Below are positions 27,844 through 36,651 of a stretch of 64,000 nucleotides of DNA, piece after piece; within the stretch, counting starts at the first letter, position 1; each line of letters starts with the position of its first letter. The stretch comes from Flavobacteriaceae bacterium LSUCC0859 (GTDB lineage: Bacteria; Bacteroidota; Bacteroidia; Flavobacteriales; Flavobacteriaceae): NCBI GenBank assembly GCA_022239325.1, contig JAKOGP010000001.1, positions 1-64,000 on the forward strand, written 5' to 3'. The notes under the pieces are model-generated. The model was not told the DNA's origin and ran no database searches. It saw nothing but the letters and a program-made list of their open reading frames with translations. Made by a program: the position numbers and the translations under genes.

Positions 27844-28533
27844 ATGAAAAACATCTTACTTATTGGAGGCTCTCACGGCATAGGGCTAGAAATTATCAAA
27901 GAATTGTCAGACAGCACACAACTTTATGTGGCGTCTAGAACAGCGCCGGATTTTAACCATCCCAATATACATACGCTACATTTTGACGTACTTACAGATA
28001 CTTTAGATCTTAGCGCCCTTCCGGATCAATTGGACGGTTTTGTGTATTGCCCGGGTTCTATTAATTTAAAACCCTTAAAAATGCTTTCCAATGAGGCTTT
28101 TAGAGCAGACATGGAAATAAACTTTTTTGCTATGGTTCCTGTAGTACAAGCCATATTACCAAAAATGAATGTTGGGGCTAGTATGGTCTTTTTTAGCACT
28201 GTTGCAGCTCAAATGGGCATGCCTTTTCATGCCAGTATAGCGGCTGCTAAGGGGGCTGTAGAAGGTTTTGTAAAGTCTATAGCAGCGGAAAATGCTCCGA
28301 AAATAAGGGTAAATGCTATTGCCCCATCTTTAACAGATACTCCTTTGGCTGGAAGACTGTTAAACAACGACAAGAAAAAAGAGATGATGGACGCCAGACA
28401 CCCATTAAAAAGAGTAGGAACTGCCCAAGATATTGCTCATATGGCTGTTTTCTTATTATCAGATAAAAGCAGTTGGATAAGTGGTCAGGTAATGGGTGTA
28501 GACGGCGGTATGGGCAGCTTAAATGTACACTAA
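27844..28533 (+). CDS. Short-chain dehydrogenase/reductase (SDR)
   Basis: A 229-residue Rossmann-fold oxidoreductase. The cofactor motif is IGGSHGIGLEI at the N-terminus, YCPG replaces the usual NNAG, and the catalytic part has Ser (FFSTVAAQ) and Lys (SIAAAKGAVEG). The usual Tyr of the YxxxK motif seems to be replaced: the sequence reads HASIAAAK, with Ser four residues before the Lys. This makes classical dehydrogenase activity doubtful. The C-terminal GQVMGVDGGMG is typical. It is the second gene of the light-stress operon, one base before the photolyase start. Confidence 0.85.
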   Translation: MKNILLIGGSHGIGLEIIKELSDSTQLYVASRTAPDFNHPNIHTLHFDVLTDTLDLSALPDQLDGFVYCPGSINLKPLKMLSNEAFRADMEINFFAMVPVVQAILPKMNVGASMVFFSTVAAQMGMPFHASIAAAKGAVEGFVKSIAAENAPKIRVNAIAPSLTDTPLAGRLLNNDKKKEMMDARHPLKRVGTAQDIAHMAVFLLSDKSSWISGQVMGVDGGMGSLNVH

Positions 28534-28534
28534 A

Positions 28535-29845
28535 ATGAGTCTTGAAAAAATAGTCGTTTTCTGGTTTAGAAGAGACCTGAGAGTTCATGACAACCACGGT
28601 TTATCTATGGCACTGTCCAGTGGGTATAAGGTAGTTCCCTTATTTGTTTTTGACTCTCAAATTCTCGAGGGATTAGATGCACAAGACCCTAGACTTTCAT
28701 TTATTCACAGAGAGCTTACTAAGATACACCAGCGCTTTAAATCAGAGTTTAAAAGTAGTATTTACAGCTACCATGGCCGTCCTGAAGAAGCCTTTGAAGA
28801 CTTAGCCAAAACCTTTGACATACAAGCTATATTTACCAATAGAGATTATGAACCCTATGCTATAAATAGAGATAAGCATATAGCGGCATGGGCCAAGCAG
28901 CAGCAAATTAATTTTTACAGCTTTAAAGACCAGGTAATTTTTGAAGAAAATGAAGTAGTTAAGGACAACATGGAACCTTATGTAGTGTACACGCCCTACA
29001 AAAATAAATGGCTGCAATCATTTCATGATCAATTTTCTAATGGCCTAACAACTTACACTCCAAGTCTTGAAAATTTACATCCTTTTGACCAAGACTTACA
29101 TGCCTTAGAGGCCTTAGGTTTTGAACCCTCTCCTATTAAAACTCCAGACCACTTAGTTTCCCCTAGTCTTATAGAATCCTATGAAGACAAAAGAAACTTC
29201 CCTTGGATAGAAAATGGTACATCTAAACTTGGACCGCATTTAAGATTTGGAACCGTATCTGTGAGAGATATGGTTAAAAAGGCCAAAGCCCAAAACAATC
29301 AAGTCTTTCTAAGTGAGCTTATCTGGAGAGAATTTTTTATGCAAATTTTATGGCATTTCCCTGAGACCCCCACCAAAGCTTTCAAACCTGCTTATGACCG
29401 TATTGAGTGGCGCAACAACAAAGAAGAATTTGAAAAATGGAAGGCGGGACAAACAGGCTACCCACTTGTAGACGCAGGCATGAGAGAACTTAACACTACT
29501 GGCACCATACACAACAGGGTGCGAATGCTGGTGGCTAGCTTTCTGTGCAAGCACCTGCTCATAGACTGGCGATGGGGAGAAGCCTATTTTGCAGAAAAGT
29601 TATTAGATTTTGAACTGGCATCTAATGTGGGGAACTGGCAGTGGGCTGCTGGTTCTGGCGTAGACGCTGCTCCTTATTTTAGAATATTTAATCCTAGCAC
29701 ACAGATTGACAAGTTTGACAAAGACCACCGCTATATTAAAAAATGGGTGACCGACCTCTCAGAGCTTAGCTATCCTACCCCTATGGTAGATCATAAAATG
29801 GCAAGAGAGCGCTGTTTAACAACCTATAAAAAAGCATTGACTTAG
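28535..29845 (+). CDS. Class I cryptochrome/DNA photolyase
   Basis: A 436-residue photolyase with an N-terminal antenna domain (FWFRRDLRVHDN) and C-terminal FAD domain. FAD-region motifs are SKLGPHLRFGTVS, ELIWREFF, DAGMRELNTTGTIHNRVRM and NWQWAAGSGVDAAPYFRIFNP (key part). Asn364 (ASNVG) matches the FAD N5-contact Asn of E. coli photolyase, and Trp368 matches the FAD-proximal Trp of the electron-transfer chain. It is therefore expected to be a functional light-driven pyrimidine-dimer repair enzyme. The Met at 28535 lies one base after the SDR stop; the upstream in-frame codon at 28523 would overlap it. Confidence 0.88.
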   Translation: MSLEKIVVFWFRRDLRVHDNHGLSMALSSGYKVVPLFVFDSQILEGLDAQDPRLSFIHRELTKIHQRFKSEFKSSIYSYHGRPEEAFEDLAKTFDIQAIFTNRDYEPYAINRDKHIAAWAKQQQINFYSFKDQVIFEENEVVKDNMEPYVVYTPYKNKWLQSFHDQFSNGLTTYTPSLENLHPFDQDLHALEALGFEPSPIKTPDHLVSPSLIESYEDKRNFPWIENGTSKLGPHLRFGTVSVRDMVKKAKAQNNQVFLSELIWREFFMQILWHFPETPTKAFKPAYDRIEWRNNKEEFEKWKAGQTGYPLVDAGMRELNTTGTIHNRVRMLVASFLCKHLLIDWRWGEAYFAEKLLDFELASNVGNWQWAAGSGVDAAPYFRIFNPSTQIDKFDKDHRYIKKWVTDLSELSYPTPMVDHKMARERCLTTYKKALT

Positions 29846-29851
29846 ATTACT

Positions 29852-31333
29852 ATGGTAGTGGTATGGTTAAAAAGAGATCTCAGACTCGAAGACCATGAAC
29901 CCTTATGTGCGGCTATAGCCTCTGGCTACCCTGTATTATTACTGTATGTTTTTGAAGCTATTTGGGTACAGGATCCCCACTATAGCAACATGCACCTTCG
30001 CTTTATAAAACAAGGGCTACAGTACTTGCAAAAGTCTTTGGCTCCTTATGACACCCAGGTTTGTGTCTTGGAAGGAGACGTACTATCTATTTTTGAGCAG
30101 CTACACAACTACCAGCCCATTCAAACGGTATTCTCTCACAGAGAAACTGGAATGGATATGACCTTTTCCAGAGATAAGGCTTTTAAAAAATGGACCCAGC
30201 AAAAAGGGGTAACATGGAAAGAGTACCAACACAACGGTATTTTAAGAGGTCTCAAAAATAGAAAAAGCTGGAGCAGCCATTGGAAAAACGCTATGAAAGC
30301 GCCCCTTTGCTATCCAAATCTAAAAGAAGCTCGTTTTATGAGCTGTATACAGACAGAGGAAATAACAACAAAACTGGACCAAAACACCCCCTCCATTAAA
30401 ATAGCCTCCATTAAAACAGAAGATCTTGATTATATTCAAAGGGGTGGTTCAGATATGGCATGGAAATACCTCCATAGCTTTGTCAAAAAAAGAATATCAG
30501 GCTACAATCGGTATTACTCTAAACCTGAAACATCTAGATTACACAGTGGTCGCTTGTCTCCCTATTTGGCTTGGGGCATGATCTCTACAAGGCAGGTAGC
30601 CCAACATATGGCAAAAGTAGCGCCAGAAATAAGCAACAAAAGAAATTTGAATAGTTTTATGTCTAGGTTAAGCTGGCAAGCCCATTTTATTCAAAAGTTT
30701 GAGATGGAACCTCGCATAGAGTTTGACGCGGTAAACAAGGCCTATAAAAGCATTCAAAAAGAAAGAAATCTAGAATACCAACAAGCATGGAGAGAAGGAA
30801 AAACTGGAGTTCCTATGGTAGACGCTGCTATGAGATGCTTAGTAAAGACTGGTTTTGTAAACTTCAGGCTGAGAGCCATGCTGGCCTCCTTTTTTACCCA
30901 CCTACTATGGCAACCCTGGCAGGACGCTTCTCCCCACCTTGCCCAGCATTTCCTAGATTTTGAACCTGGTATTCACTTTCCACAACTTCAAATGCAGGCA
31001 GGGGAAACCGGAGTGAATACCATCCGAATTTACAATCCTGTAAAAAACGGGAAAGACCACGATCCAGAAGGGGTGTTTATTAAAAAATGGGTGCCTGAGT
31101 TGGCCCCACTTCCAACTGCCTACCTTCATGAACCCTGGAAAATTCCCCCACTGGAAGCTTCCTTTCTTGGATTTAATCAGGGAATAGATTACCCCAATCC
31201 CATTATCAATTTAGAGGTCCAACGAAAATTTGCCGCAGACACCCTCTGGGGCATGAGAAACAACAGTCTGGTTAAAAAAGAAGGGCAGAGAATATTGGCT
31301 ACCCATGTAGTGCCAAGAAAAAAAAAGAAGTAG
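29852..31333 (+). CDS. Second photolyase/cryptochrome-like flavoprotein of a divergent subgroup
   Basis: A 493-residue photolyase-fold protein with an antenna domain ([17 protein letters not shown]) and FAD domain ([35 protein letters not shown]). The strip that normally reads like ASNxGNWQW is [14 protein letters not shown]. By alignment His375 replaces the FAD N5-contact Asn and Leu379 replaces the FAD-proximal Trp. The later part reads [22 protein letters not shown]. This is neither the classical CPD nor the DASH sequence. It could be a repair enzyme using another electron path or a light sensor. It lies 6 bases behind the first photolyase gene and ends in a Lys-rich tail. Confidence 0.82.
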   Translation: MVVVWLKRDLRLEDHEPLCAAIASGYPVLLLYVFEAIWVQDPHYSNMHLRFIKQGLQYLQKSLAPYDTQVCVLEGDVLSIFEQLHNYQPIQTVFSHRETGMDMTFSRDKAFKKWTQQKGVTWKEYQHNGILRGLKNRKSWSSHWKNAMKAPLCYPNLKEARFMSCIQTEEITTKLDQNTPSIKIASIKTEDLDYIQRGGSDMAWKYLHSFVKKRISGYNRYYSKPETSRLHSGRLSPYLAWGMISTRQVAQHMAKVAPEISNKRNLNSFMSRLSWQAHFIQKFEMEPRIEFDAVNKAYKSIQKERNLEYQQAWREGKTGVPMVDAAMRCLVKTGFVNFRLRAMLASFFTHLLWQPWQDASPHLAQHFLDFEPGIHFPQLQMQAGETGVNTIRIYNPVKNGKDHDPEGVFIKKWVPELAPLPTAYLHEPWKIPPLEASFLGFNQGIDYPNPIINLEVQRKFAADTLWGMRNNSLVKKEGQRILATHVVPRKKKK

Positions 31334-31479
31334 TAGCTAATGAAAATGGACGTGCAACGGGAGTAGAAAGCTAACCTACACCTTCCAAATATCGCGTTCT
31401 ATTTAGAGAAAGAGTACCTAGGTCTCTTTGGTCATAAATTTGTATATTTCTGATTGAAAAATAACCAACTGTACACTTT

Positions 31480-32910
31480 ATGAAAAAATTATGTCTATTA
31501 GCCCTCATTGGGTTTAGCTTTAGTAGCCTCCAAGCTCAAAAAATGAATGCCCATAAAAAAGCGATAATAGCCTCTGTAGAAAAACACCAAGAGGCACTTA
31601 TTGCCATCAGTGATTCTATTTGGGCCTTGGCAGAAACCGCTTTCCAAGAAGATCAATCCGCAGAAATACTTGCCAATTATGCAGAGAAAAATGGTTTACA
31701 AGTAACTAGAGGTGTTGCTGGTATACCCACCGCTTTTACAGCCACTTATGGGTCTGGAAGCCCGGTAATAAGTGTTTTGGGAGAGTTTGACGCCTTACCC
31801 GGAATTTCACAAAAAGCACAGCCTACAAAAGAAGCGCTAAACGAAGGTGCAGCAGGCCACGGCTGTGGTCACAATCTATTTGGTGCCGGGAGTTTAGGAG
31901 CAGCCATTGCTGTAAAAGAGCTCATAGAGGCTGGAAAAATTAAAGGTACCGTTAAATTCCTTGGAACCCCCTCAGAAGAAAAATTCTTTGGTAAAATCTG
32001 GATGGTTCAAGCAGGATTATGGGACGACGTAGACGTAAACATAAGTTGGCACCCCTCTGCAGACACCAAAGCAGACGTTCAGAGTTCATTGGCCCTTATA
32101 GACTTTAAAGTAGAGTTCTTTGGACAGGCCGCCCATGCTTCTGCAGATCCTTGGAACGGACGTTCTGCCTCGGACGCTCTGGAACTGTACACCTCAGGGA
32201 TAAACTACTACAGAGAACATATTAAACCTACTGTGAGAATTCACTACCACATTCAAGACGGAGGCCAGGTAGTAAACGTGGTACCGGATTATTCCAGACT
32301 ATGGGTACGGGTAAGAGACTCCAAACGCTCTGGTATGAAACCTGTATACGAAAGGGTTCAAGCCATGGCAGAAGGTGCTGCTATTTTAGCCAATGTAGAC
32401 TATAAAATCACGCTCATCTCCGGAATTTATGAGACCTTAGTCAATAGAACTGGAGGCGCCATCATGCAAAAAAACCTAGAGTTATTAGGCCCTCTCTCTT
32501 ACACTGAGGAAGAAATCGCATTTGGTAAAAAAATTCAGGAAGCAACAGGAAAACCCCAAGTTGGTATGGACGCTGCAATAAGACCACTAGAAGAAACTAG
32601 AGAAAATTCTGGTGGGGGCTCCACAGACGTTGGAGATGTAAGCTGGAATGTAGCCAACATAAACCTAGGGGTAACGGTGGCACCAAAAGACACCCCATGG
32701 CACTCCTGGGCCGTTGTAGCCTGTGGTGGTATGAGTATTGGTCATAAAGGAATGATCCATGCAGCAAAAGCCATGGGTATGACTATGGCAGACTTATTTG
32801 ACAACCCTAAATGGGTGCAAGAGGTAAAGGCAGAGTTTAAAGAGAGAAAGGGATCTGAAGTTTACGAACCCATGATAGACGGTCCTGCCCCTATAGATCA
32901 AGGGAAATAA
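31480..32910 (+). CDS. Secreted M20D-type amidohydrolase (AbgB-like)
   Basis: A 476-residue metallopeptidase-family amidohydrolase with a signal peptide (about 1-20, ending SSLQAQ). Metal-site motifs of the M20D group are present: GEFDALPGISQ, HGCGHNLFGAGS, TPSEE, and SWHPSADT followed by the dimerisation domain (about 195-310). The closest named relative is the p-aminobenzoyl-glutamate hydrolase subunit AbgB; substrate cannot be fixed. Being exported, it probably acts in the periplasm on amide-linked amino acids. The 146-base gap before it contains a TAAATTTG -7 box at 31435-31442 and no clear -33 element. Confidence 0.87.
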   Translation: MKKLCLLALIGFSFSSLQAQKMNAHKKAIIASVEKHQEALIAISDSIWALAETAFQEDQSAEILANYAEKNGLQVTRGVAGIPTAFTATYGSGSPVISVLGEFDALPGISQKAQPTKEALNEGAAGHGCGHNLFGAGSLGAAIAVKELIEAGKIKGTVKFLGTPSEEKFFGKIWMVQAGLWDDVDVNISWHPSADTKADVQSSLALIDFKVEFFGQAAHASADPWNGRSASDALELYTSGINYYREHIKPTVRIHYHIQDGGQVVNVVPDYSRLWVRVRDSKRSGMKPVYERVQAMAEGAAILANVDYKITLISGIYETLVNRTGGAIMQKNLELLGPLSYTEEEIAFGKKIQEATGKPQVGMDAAIRPLEETRENSGGGSTDVGDVSWNVANINLGVTVAPKDTPWHSWAVVACGGMSIGHKGMIHAAKAMGMTMADLFDNPKWVQEVKAEFKERKGSEVYEPMIDGPAPIDQGK

Positions 32911-32954
32911 AGGCAAATAGTACTGCATTTAAACTAATATCATTTAGTCTCATT

Positions 32955-33665
32955 ATGCTGTTTGACAACAGATTAAAAAACAGACAACTCCAATTCTTTA
33001 TATGCTTTGGAGGTGTTTTACTTTCAGACGCTCTACTTAGTCATTATCAGATAAATAGCTGGCGTTACATGAGTAAACCACTGATTATGGTATCCTTAAT
33101 TGGATATTTTTGGACCTATAAAAAAGAGCTTTCCAAACCCTTGTTTCAATGGGTTTTATGTGCCCTGCTGTTTTCATTGGCTGGAGATATTTTTTTGATG
33201 TTCACTCATATGTCCGCCCATTTTTTTACTGCTGGCTTAGGGGCTTTTCTTTTGGCACATGTCTTTTATATACTCCTCTTTGTAAAGCAGCGAAACAAGA
33301 AGCTAACCATCCCCTGGCTTCAGGGAAGTCTTTTATTATGCTACGCTTTTCTCATGGGATTTTTGGTCTTAGAGCAAACAGGAGATTTAAAAATACCAGT
33401 CCTTGTATATATAACTGTAATTACAGCTATGGCTTTTACCTCTTTAATGAGAAAAGGGAATATGACTGCTGTTGCCTATGGAAGTGGCGTGCTGGGCGCT
33501 CGTTTTTTCTTGGCATCGGACAGCTTGCTGGCCCTATCCATGTTTAGAGACCAATTTCCAGACGTAGGCTTTTTAGTCATGATCAGCTACGGATTGGCTC
33601 AGGCCTTAATGGTGTACAGCCTTAGCCAAAGTGAACAAAAAATGCTATCAAAAATTAGATTATGA
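32955..33665 (+). CDS. Lysoplasmalogenase family membrane protein (YhhN/TMEM86)
   Basis: A 236-residue protein with about eight membrane helices. Family motifs are SLAGDIFLMF in the middle and GARFFLASDSLLAL near the end, whose conserved Asp residues are thought to form the active site. The family hydrolyses the vinyl-ether bond of lysoplasmalogens or acts on similar lipids; whether this bacterium makes such lipids is not shown. It ends convergently with murA, the two overlapping by 6 bases. Confidence 0.85.
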   Translation: MLFDNRLKNRQLQFFICFGGVLLSDALLSHYQINSWRYMSKPLIMVSLIGYFWTYKKELSKPLFQWVLCALLFSLAGDIFLMFTHMSAHFFTAGLGAFLLAHVFYILLFVKQRNKKLTIPWLQGSLLLCYAFLMGFLVLEQTGDLKIPVLVYITVITAMAFTSLMRKGNMTAVAYGSGVLGARFFLASDSLLALSMFRDQFPDVGFLVMISYGLAQALMVYSLSQSEQKMLSKIRL

Positions 33666-34967
33666 GCGAATGATATGGGCCCCTATGGCTTTAAGGCGCT
33701 CCTCTATGTTTTCATAGCCCCTATCTATTTGCTCAATGTTGTGAATGGTAGAAGTTCCCTTGGCAGAAAGTGCTGCAATGAGGAGGGAAACTCCAGCTCT
33801 AATATCTGGAGACACCATGGTGGTAGCTTTGAGTTTAGATTTAAAATCATGCCCCATTACAGTAGCTCTATGGGGGTCACATAAAATAATCTTAGCTCCC
33901 ATATCTATGAGTTTGTCCGTAAAAAACAGGCGGCTCTCAAACATTTTTTGATGGATTAGTACCTCTCCCCTAGCTTGGGTAGCCGTCACGAGTAAAATAC
34001 TGAGTAAATCTGGAGTCATACCAGGCCATGGAGCGTCTGAAATAGTTAGGATAGAACCGTCTATATAGTTTTGAACGGCATAACCATCTGTATGAGAAGG
34101 AATATAAATATCGTCTCCCTTTTGCTCCAGACTAATACCTAATTTTCTGAATACGGATGGAATTTGCCCCAGCATATTCCAGTTCACATTTTTGATAGTG
34201 AGCTCACTTTGGGTAATCGCTGCCATTCCTATCCAACTGCCAATTTCAATCATGTCTGGCAGCATGCTGTGCGTAGCACCGTGTAATTCACTTACTCCCT
34301 CAATTGTAAGTAAATTAGAACCCACTCCAGAAATCTTAGCTCCCATTTTGTTTAAAAGGGTGCAAAGTTGTTGCAAATAAGGTTCACAAGCCGCATTGTA
34401 TATGGTGGTAGTTCCCTCTGCCATCACAGCCGCCATCACAATATTGGCTGTACCGGTTACAGAGGCCTCGTCTAAGAGCATATAAGTCCCCTTCAGTTTT
34501 TCTGCCTCTACGCCGTAAAAATGTTCTTCTTTATTGTATCTAAATTGGGCGCCCAAATTAATAAAGCCTTCAAAATGAGTGTCTAGCCTCCTACGACCAA
34601 TTTTGTCGCCCCCTGGTTTAGGAATGTATCCTTTACCAAATCTAGCCAAAAGTGGGCCAACTAACATAATAGACCCTCTAAGGCCTTTCCCATCTTTTTT
34701 ATACTGATCCGATTGTAGGTAGTCTAAATTAACATCGTCTGCCTTAAAGGAATAGGAGCCTTTTGCTTTCTTCTGTATTTTAACGCCTAAGTCTTCTAAA
34801 AGTGCAATGAGTTTATTGACGTCTATAATATCTGGAATATTATGTATGGTAACCTCTTCTGCTGTAAGTAGCACAGCACATAAGATTTGTAAGGCTTCGT
34901 TTTTTGCGCCCTGCGGGCTGATACTTCCTTGGAGCCTATGCCCACCTTCAATAATAAAGCTACCCAT
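33660..34967 (-). CDS. murA: UDP-N-acetylglucosamine 1-carboxyvinyltransferase MurA, Asp-type
   Basis: A 435-residue enolpyruvyl transferase that adds enolpyruvate to UDP-GlcNAc, the first committed step of peptidoglycan synthesis. The N-terminal GAKNEALQILCA holds the catalytic-site Lys-Asn pair. The loop reads PGGDKIGRRRLDTH where E. coli has PGGCTIG, so the fosfomycin-reactive Cys is Asp121 here. Known MurA enzymes with Asp at this site are active and fosfomycin-insensitive. The gene follows DUF4290 by 11 bases, a pairing that suggests co-transcription. Confidence 0.93.
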   Translation of the reverse strand: MGSFIIEGGHRLQGSISPQGAKNEALQILCAVLLTAEEVTIHNIPDIIDVNKLIALLEDLGVKIQKKAKGSYSFKADDVNLDYLQSDQYKKDGKGLRGSIMLVGPLLARFGKGYIPKPGGDKIGRRRLDTHFEGFINLGAQFRYNKEEHFYGVEAEKLKGTYMLLDEASVTGTANIVMAAVMAEGTTTIYNAACEPYLQQLCTLLNKMGAKISGVGSNLLTIEGVSELHGATHSMLPDMIEIGSWIGMAAITQSELTIKNVNWNMLGQIPSVFRKLGISLEQKGDDIYIPSHTDGYAVQNYIDGSILTISDAPWPGMTPDLLSILLVTATQARGEVLIHQKMFESRLFFTDKLIDMGAKIILCDPHRATVMGHDFKSKLKATTMVSPDIRAGVSLLIAALSAKGTSTIHNIEQIDRGYENIEERLKAIGAHIIRS

Positions 34968-34978
34968 AAATCAGAATA

Positions 34979-35641
34979 TTAATAGCGTTTTTTGGACCTG
35001 TTGTTGTTATTTCTTTGTTTGTTGTTTTTGCTTCTATTGTTAGAAGGTGGCGTCTTTACAATCTTATTTTTAAGAAAGGTTTCGCTATCTGTTAGTAGCT
35101 CTCCTGAACCCTCTAGATTAATTTCTCCCTTACTGAGCTCGGTTAAATGCTTATAGATAATGCCGTCTTCTACTGTGTCTTTATTCCAATTCAAAAAACA
35201 CTTTTTCATGTGGTTGGCAATGGTGTGTTCTAGGCCAGAACGCTTTTCCCCTTTCTCCCAGCTAATAGCCACATCTATCATGCGCTTAATATTGTTCCCA
35301 TAAAACCTATATTTTGGAAAGTTTTGAGGATAATCCAAAGGGTCCGGTTTCTGTTCTAATAACTCCTTAGAGGTAATTGGGAAGGGAGAGGGTACATCTA
35401 ATTTAAAATCAGACATAATAAATAATTGGTCCCACAATTTGTGATTAAACTCTGGAACATCTCTTAAATGCGGCTGAAGATTTCCCATAACGCTAATAAT
35501 GGCATGCGCCAATTTAATGCGTTCTTCTTTATCTTCTACTGAGACGGCGTGGTCTACCATTTTTTGGAAATGTCTTCCGTACTCAGGTATGATTAATTTT
35601 TCACGCTCTGTATTGTATTCTAAATTGTAAACTATGTCCAA
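34979..35641 (-). CDS. DUF4290 domain protein with basic low-complexity tail
   Basis: A 220-residue protein found across Bacteroidota and of unknown function. Residues 1-170 form the DUF4290 domain (YNTEREKLIIPEYGRHFQKM, key part IIPEYGRHFQKMVDH; RFYGNNIKRMIDVAI). The last 25 or so residues are Asn, Arg and Lys only or nearly so (NNRSKNNKQRNNNNRSKKRY), a disordered, strongly basic tail that could bind nucleic acid. Eleven bases separate it from murA on the same strand. Confidence 0.85.
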   Translation of the reverse strand: MDIVYNLEYNTEREKLIIPEYGRHFQKMVDHAVSVEDKEERIKLAHAIISVMGNLQPHLRDVPEFNHKLWDQLFIMSDFKLDVPSPFPITSKELLEQKPDPLDYPQNFPKYRFYGNNIKRMIDVAISWEKGEKRSGLEHTIANHMKKCFLNWNKDTVEDGIIYKHLTELSKGEINLEGSGELLTDSETFLKNKIVKTPPSNNRSKNNKQRNNNNRSKKRY

Positions 35642-35721
35642 ACTGTATGGTGTTAATGGAAAGAAATTAAAGCCTGAGCTTTGGTGTGCAAAATACTAAA
35701 AATTCCTCAGTTCTAAAATAA

Positions 35722-36012
35722 TTATAGAGAGATAACACCCTCTACGCTGGCTACGGCTTTATAATTTTTAACAACCGCCTGGGGGTTCTCTAAAATGAGT
35801 TTCACAGAGACGCTGGTAAAACTACCCTTAGAGGAGGCTCTGGTAGAGATGTCTGCCTTCTGATCTTTAAAAATTGTCTCTATAGCCGCTATTTTATCTG
35901 GATCTGTAGGAACTATAAATTTGTAAAGGTATGGAGCGGGCCATTTGGTGTCTAGCGCTAGTTTGTCTTCTAAATTCTTATAAAATTCTGCTGATTTTTT
36001 GCTCTCCAACAT
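35722..36012 (-). CDS. DUF493 family protein (YbeD-like)
   Basis: A 96-residue protein with the ferredoxin-like fold of the DUF493/YbeD family: PYLYKFIVPTDPDKIAAIE, then SSKGSFTSVSVKLILENP. In Gammaproteobacteria YbeD lies beside lipoate genes and is thought to be regulatory; its role here is unknown. The Met at 36012 (MLESKKSAEFY) is chosen over one 11 codons upstream, whose extra residues are not family-like. The next gene on the strand, DUF4290, is 80 bases away. Confidence 0.8.
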   Translation of the reverse strand: MLESKKSAEFYKNLEDKLALDTKWPAPYLYKFIVPTDPDKIAAIETIFKDQKADISTRASSKGSFTSVSVKLILENPQAVVKNYKAVASVEGVISL

Positions 36013-36107
36013 AAAAAATATTTTTGACAAAGATAGTCTAAACATAGGTTTTGGAGGGGGTATTAGTTTGAAATATGTAACTTTGCGTCCTTTAATAATC
36101 CAGATTT

Positions 36108-36641
36108 ATGTCTAAAAAAATAGTCTTTGCAGGTGGGCCTGCCACCGGCAAAACTTCTATGATTCAAGCCTTAGAAAATAAGGGCTATAACTGTCTACAT
36201 GAAGTTTCCAGACAGGTGACTCTAGACGCTAGAAAAGCTGGCATTGAACAAATGTTTGTCACTGAACCTTTACTGTTTAGTGAAAAATTACTAGAGGGAC
36301 GTGTGGAGCAGTGTATTGCGGCTTCTCAGTGCAAAGAAGTCTTTACTTTTTTGGATCGTGGTCTTCCAGAGGTGGTGGCCTATTTAGACAGAAATAAGGT
36401 GGTCTATCCGGAACATTTTGAAAAAGCGTGTCGGACGCATCGCTATGACCACGTTTTTATTTTCCCTCCCTGGGAAGACATCTATACTCAGGATAGCGAA
36501 CGCTATGAAGATTTTGAGGAGGCCGTAAAAATTTATCCCTATTTAAAGGCCGCTTATGAAAAATTCGGATACAAAAATATTATCTTACCAAAAGACAGCA
36601 TAGAGAACAGAATCTCTTTTGTCTTGGATCATATAGGCTAA
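36108..36641 (+). CDS. P-loop ATPase/kinase-like protein (AAA_28, NadR-like)
   Basis: A 177-residue single-domain P-loop protein with Walker A AGGPATGKTS (Lys15) at the N-terminus and LDRGLPEVVAYLDR as the likely Walker B/lid region. It resembles the predicted ATPase family related to the kinase domain of NadR, with an unknown phosphate acceptor. A TAACTTTG -7-like box lies at 36078-36085. The recQ gene starts 10 bases after its stop, so it is probably the first gene of an operon with recQ and fmt. Confidence 0.8.
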   Translation: MSKKIVFAGGPATGKTSMIQALENKGYNCLHEVSRQVTLDARKAGIEQMFVTEPLLFSEKLLEGRVEQCIAASQCKEVFTFLDRGLPEVVAYLDRNKVVYPEHFEKACRTHRYDHVFIFPPWEDIYTQDSERYEDFEEAVKIYPYLKAAYEKFGYKNIILPKDSIENRISFVLDHIG

Positions 36642-36651
36642 CTCTTATTTT

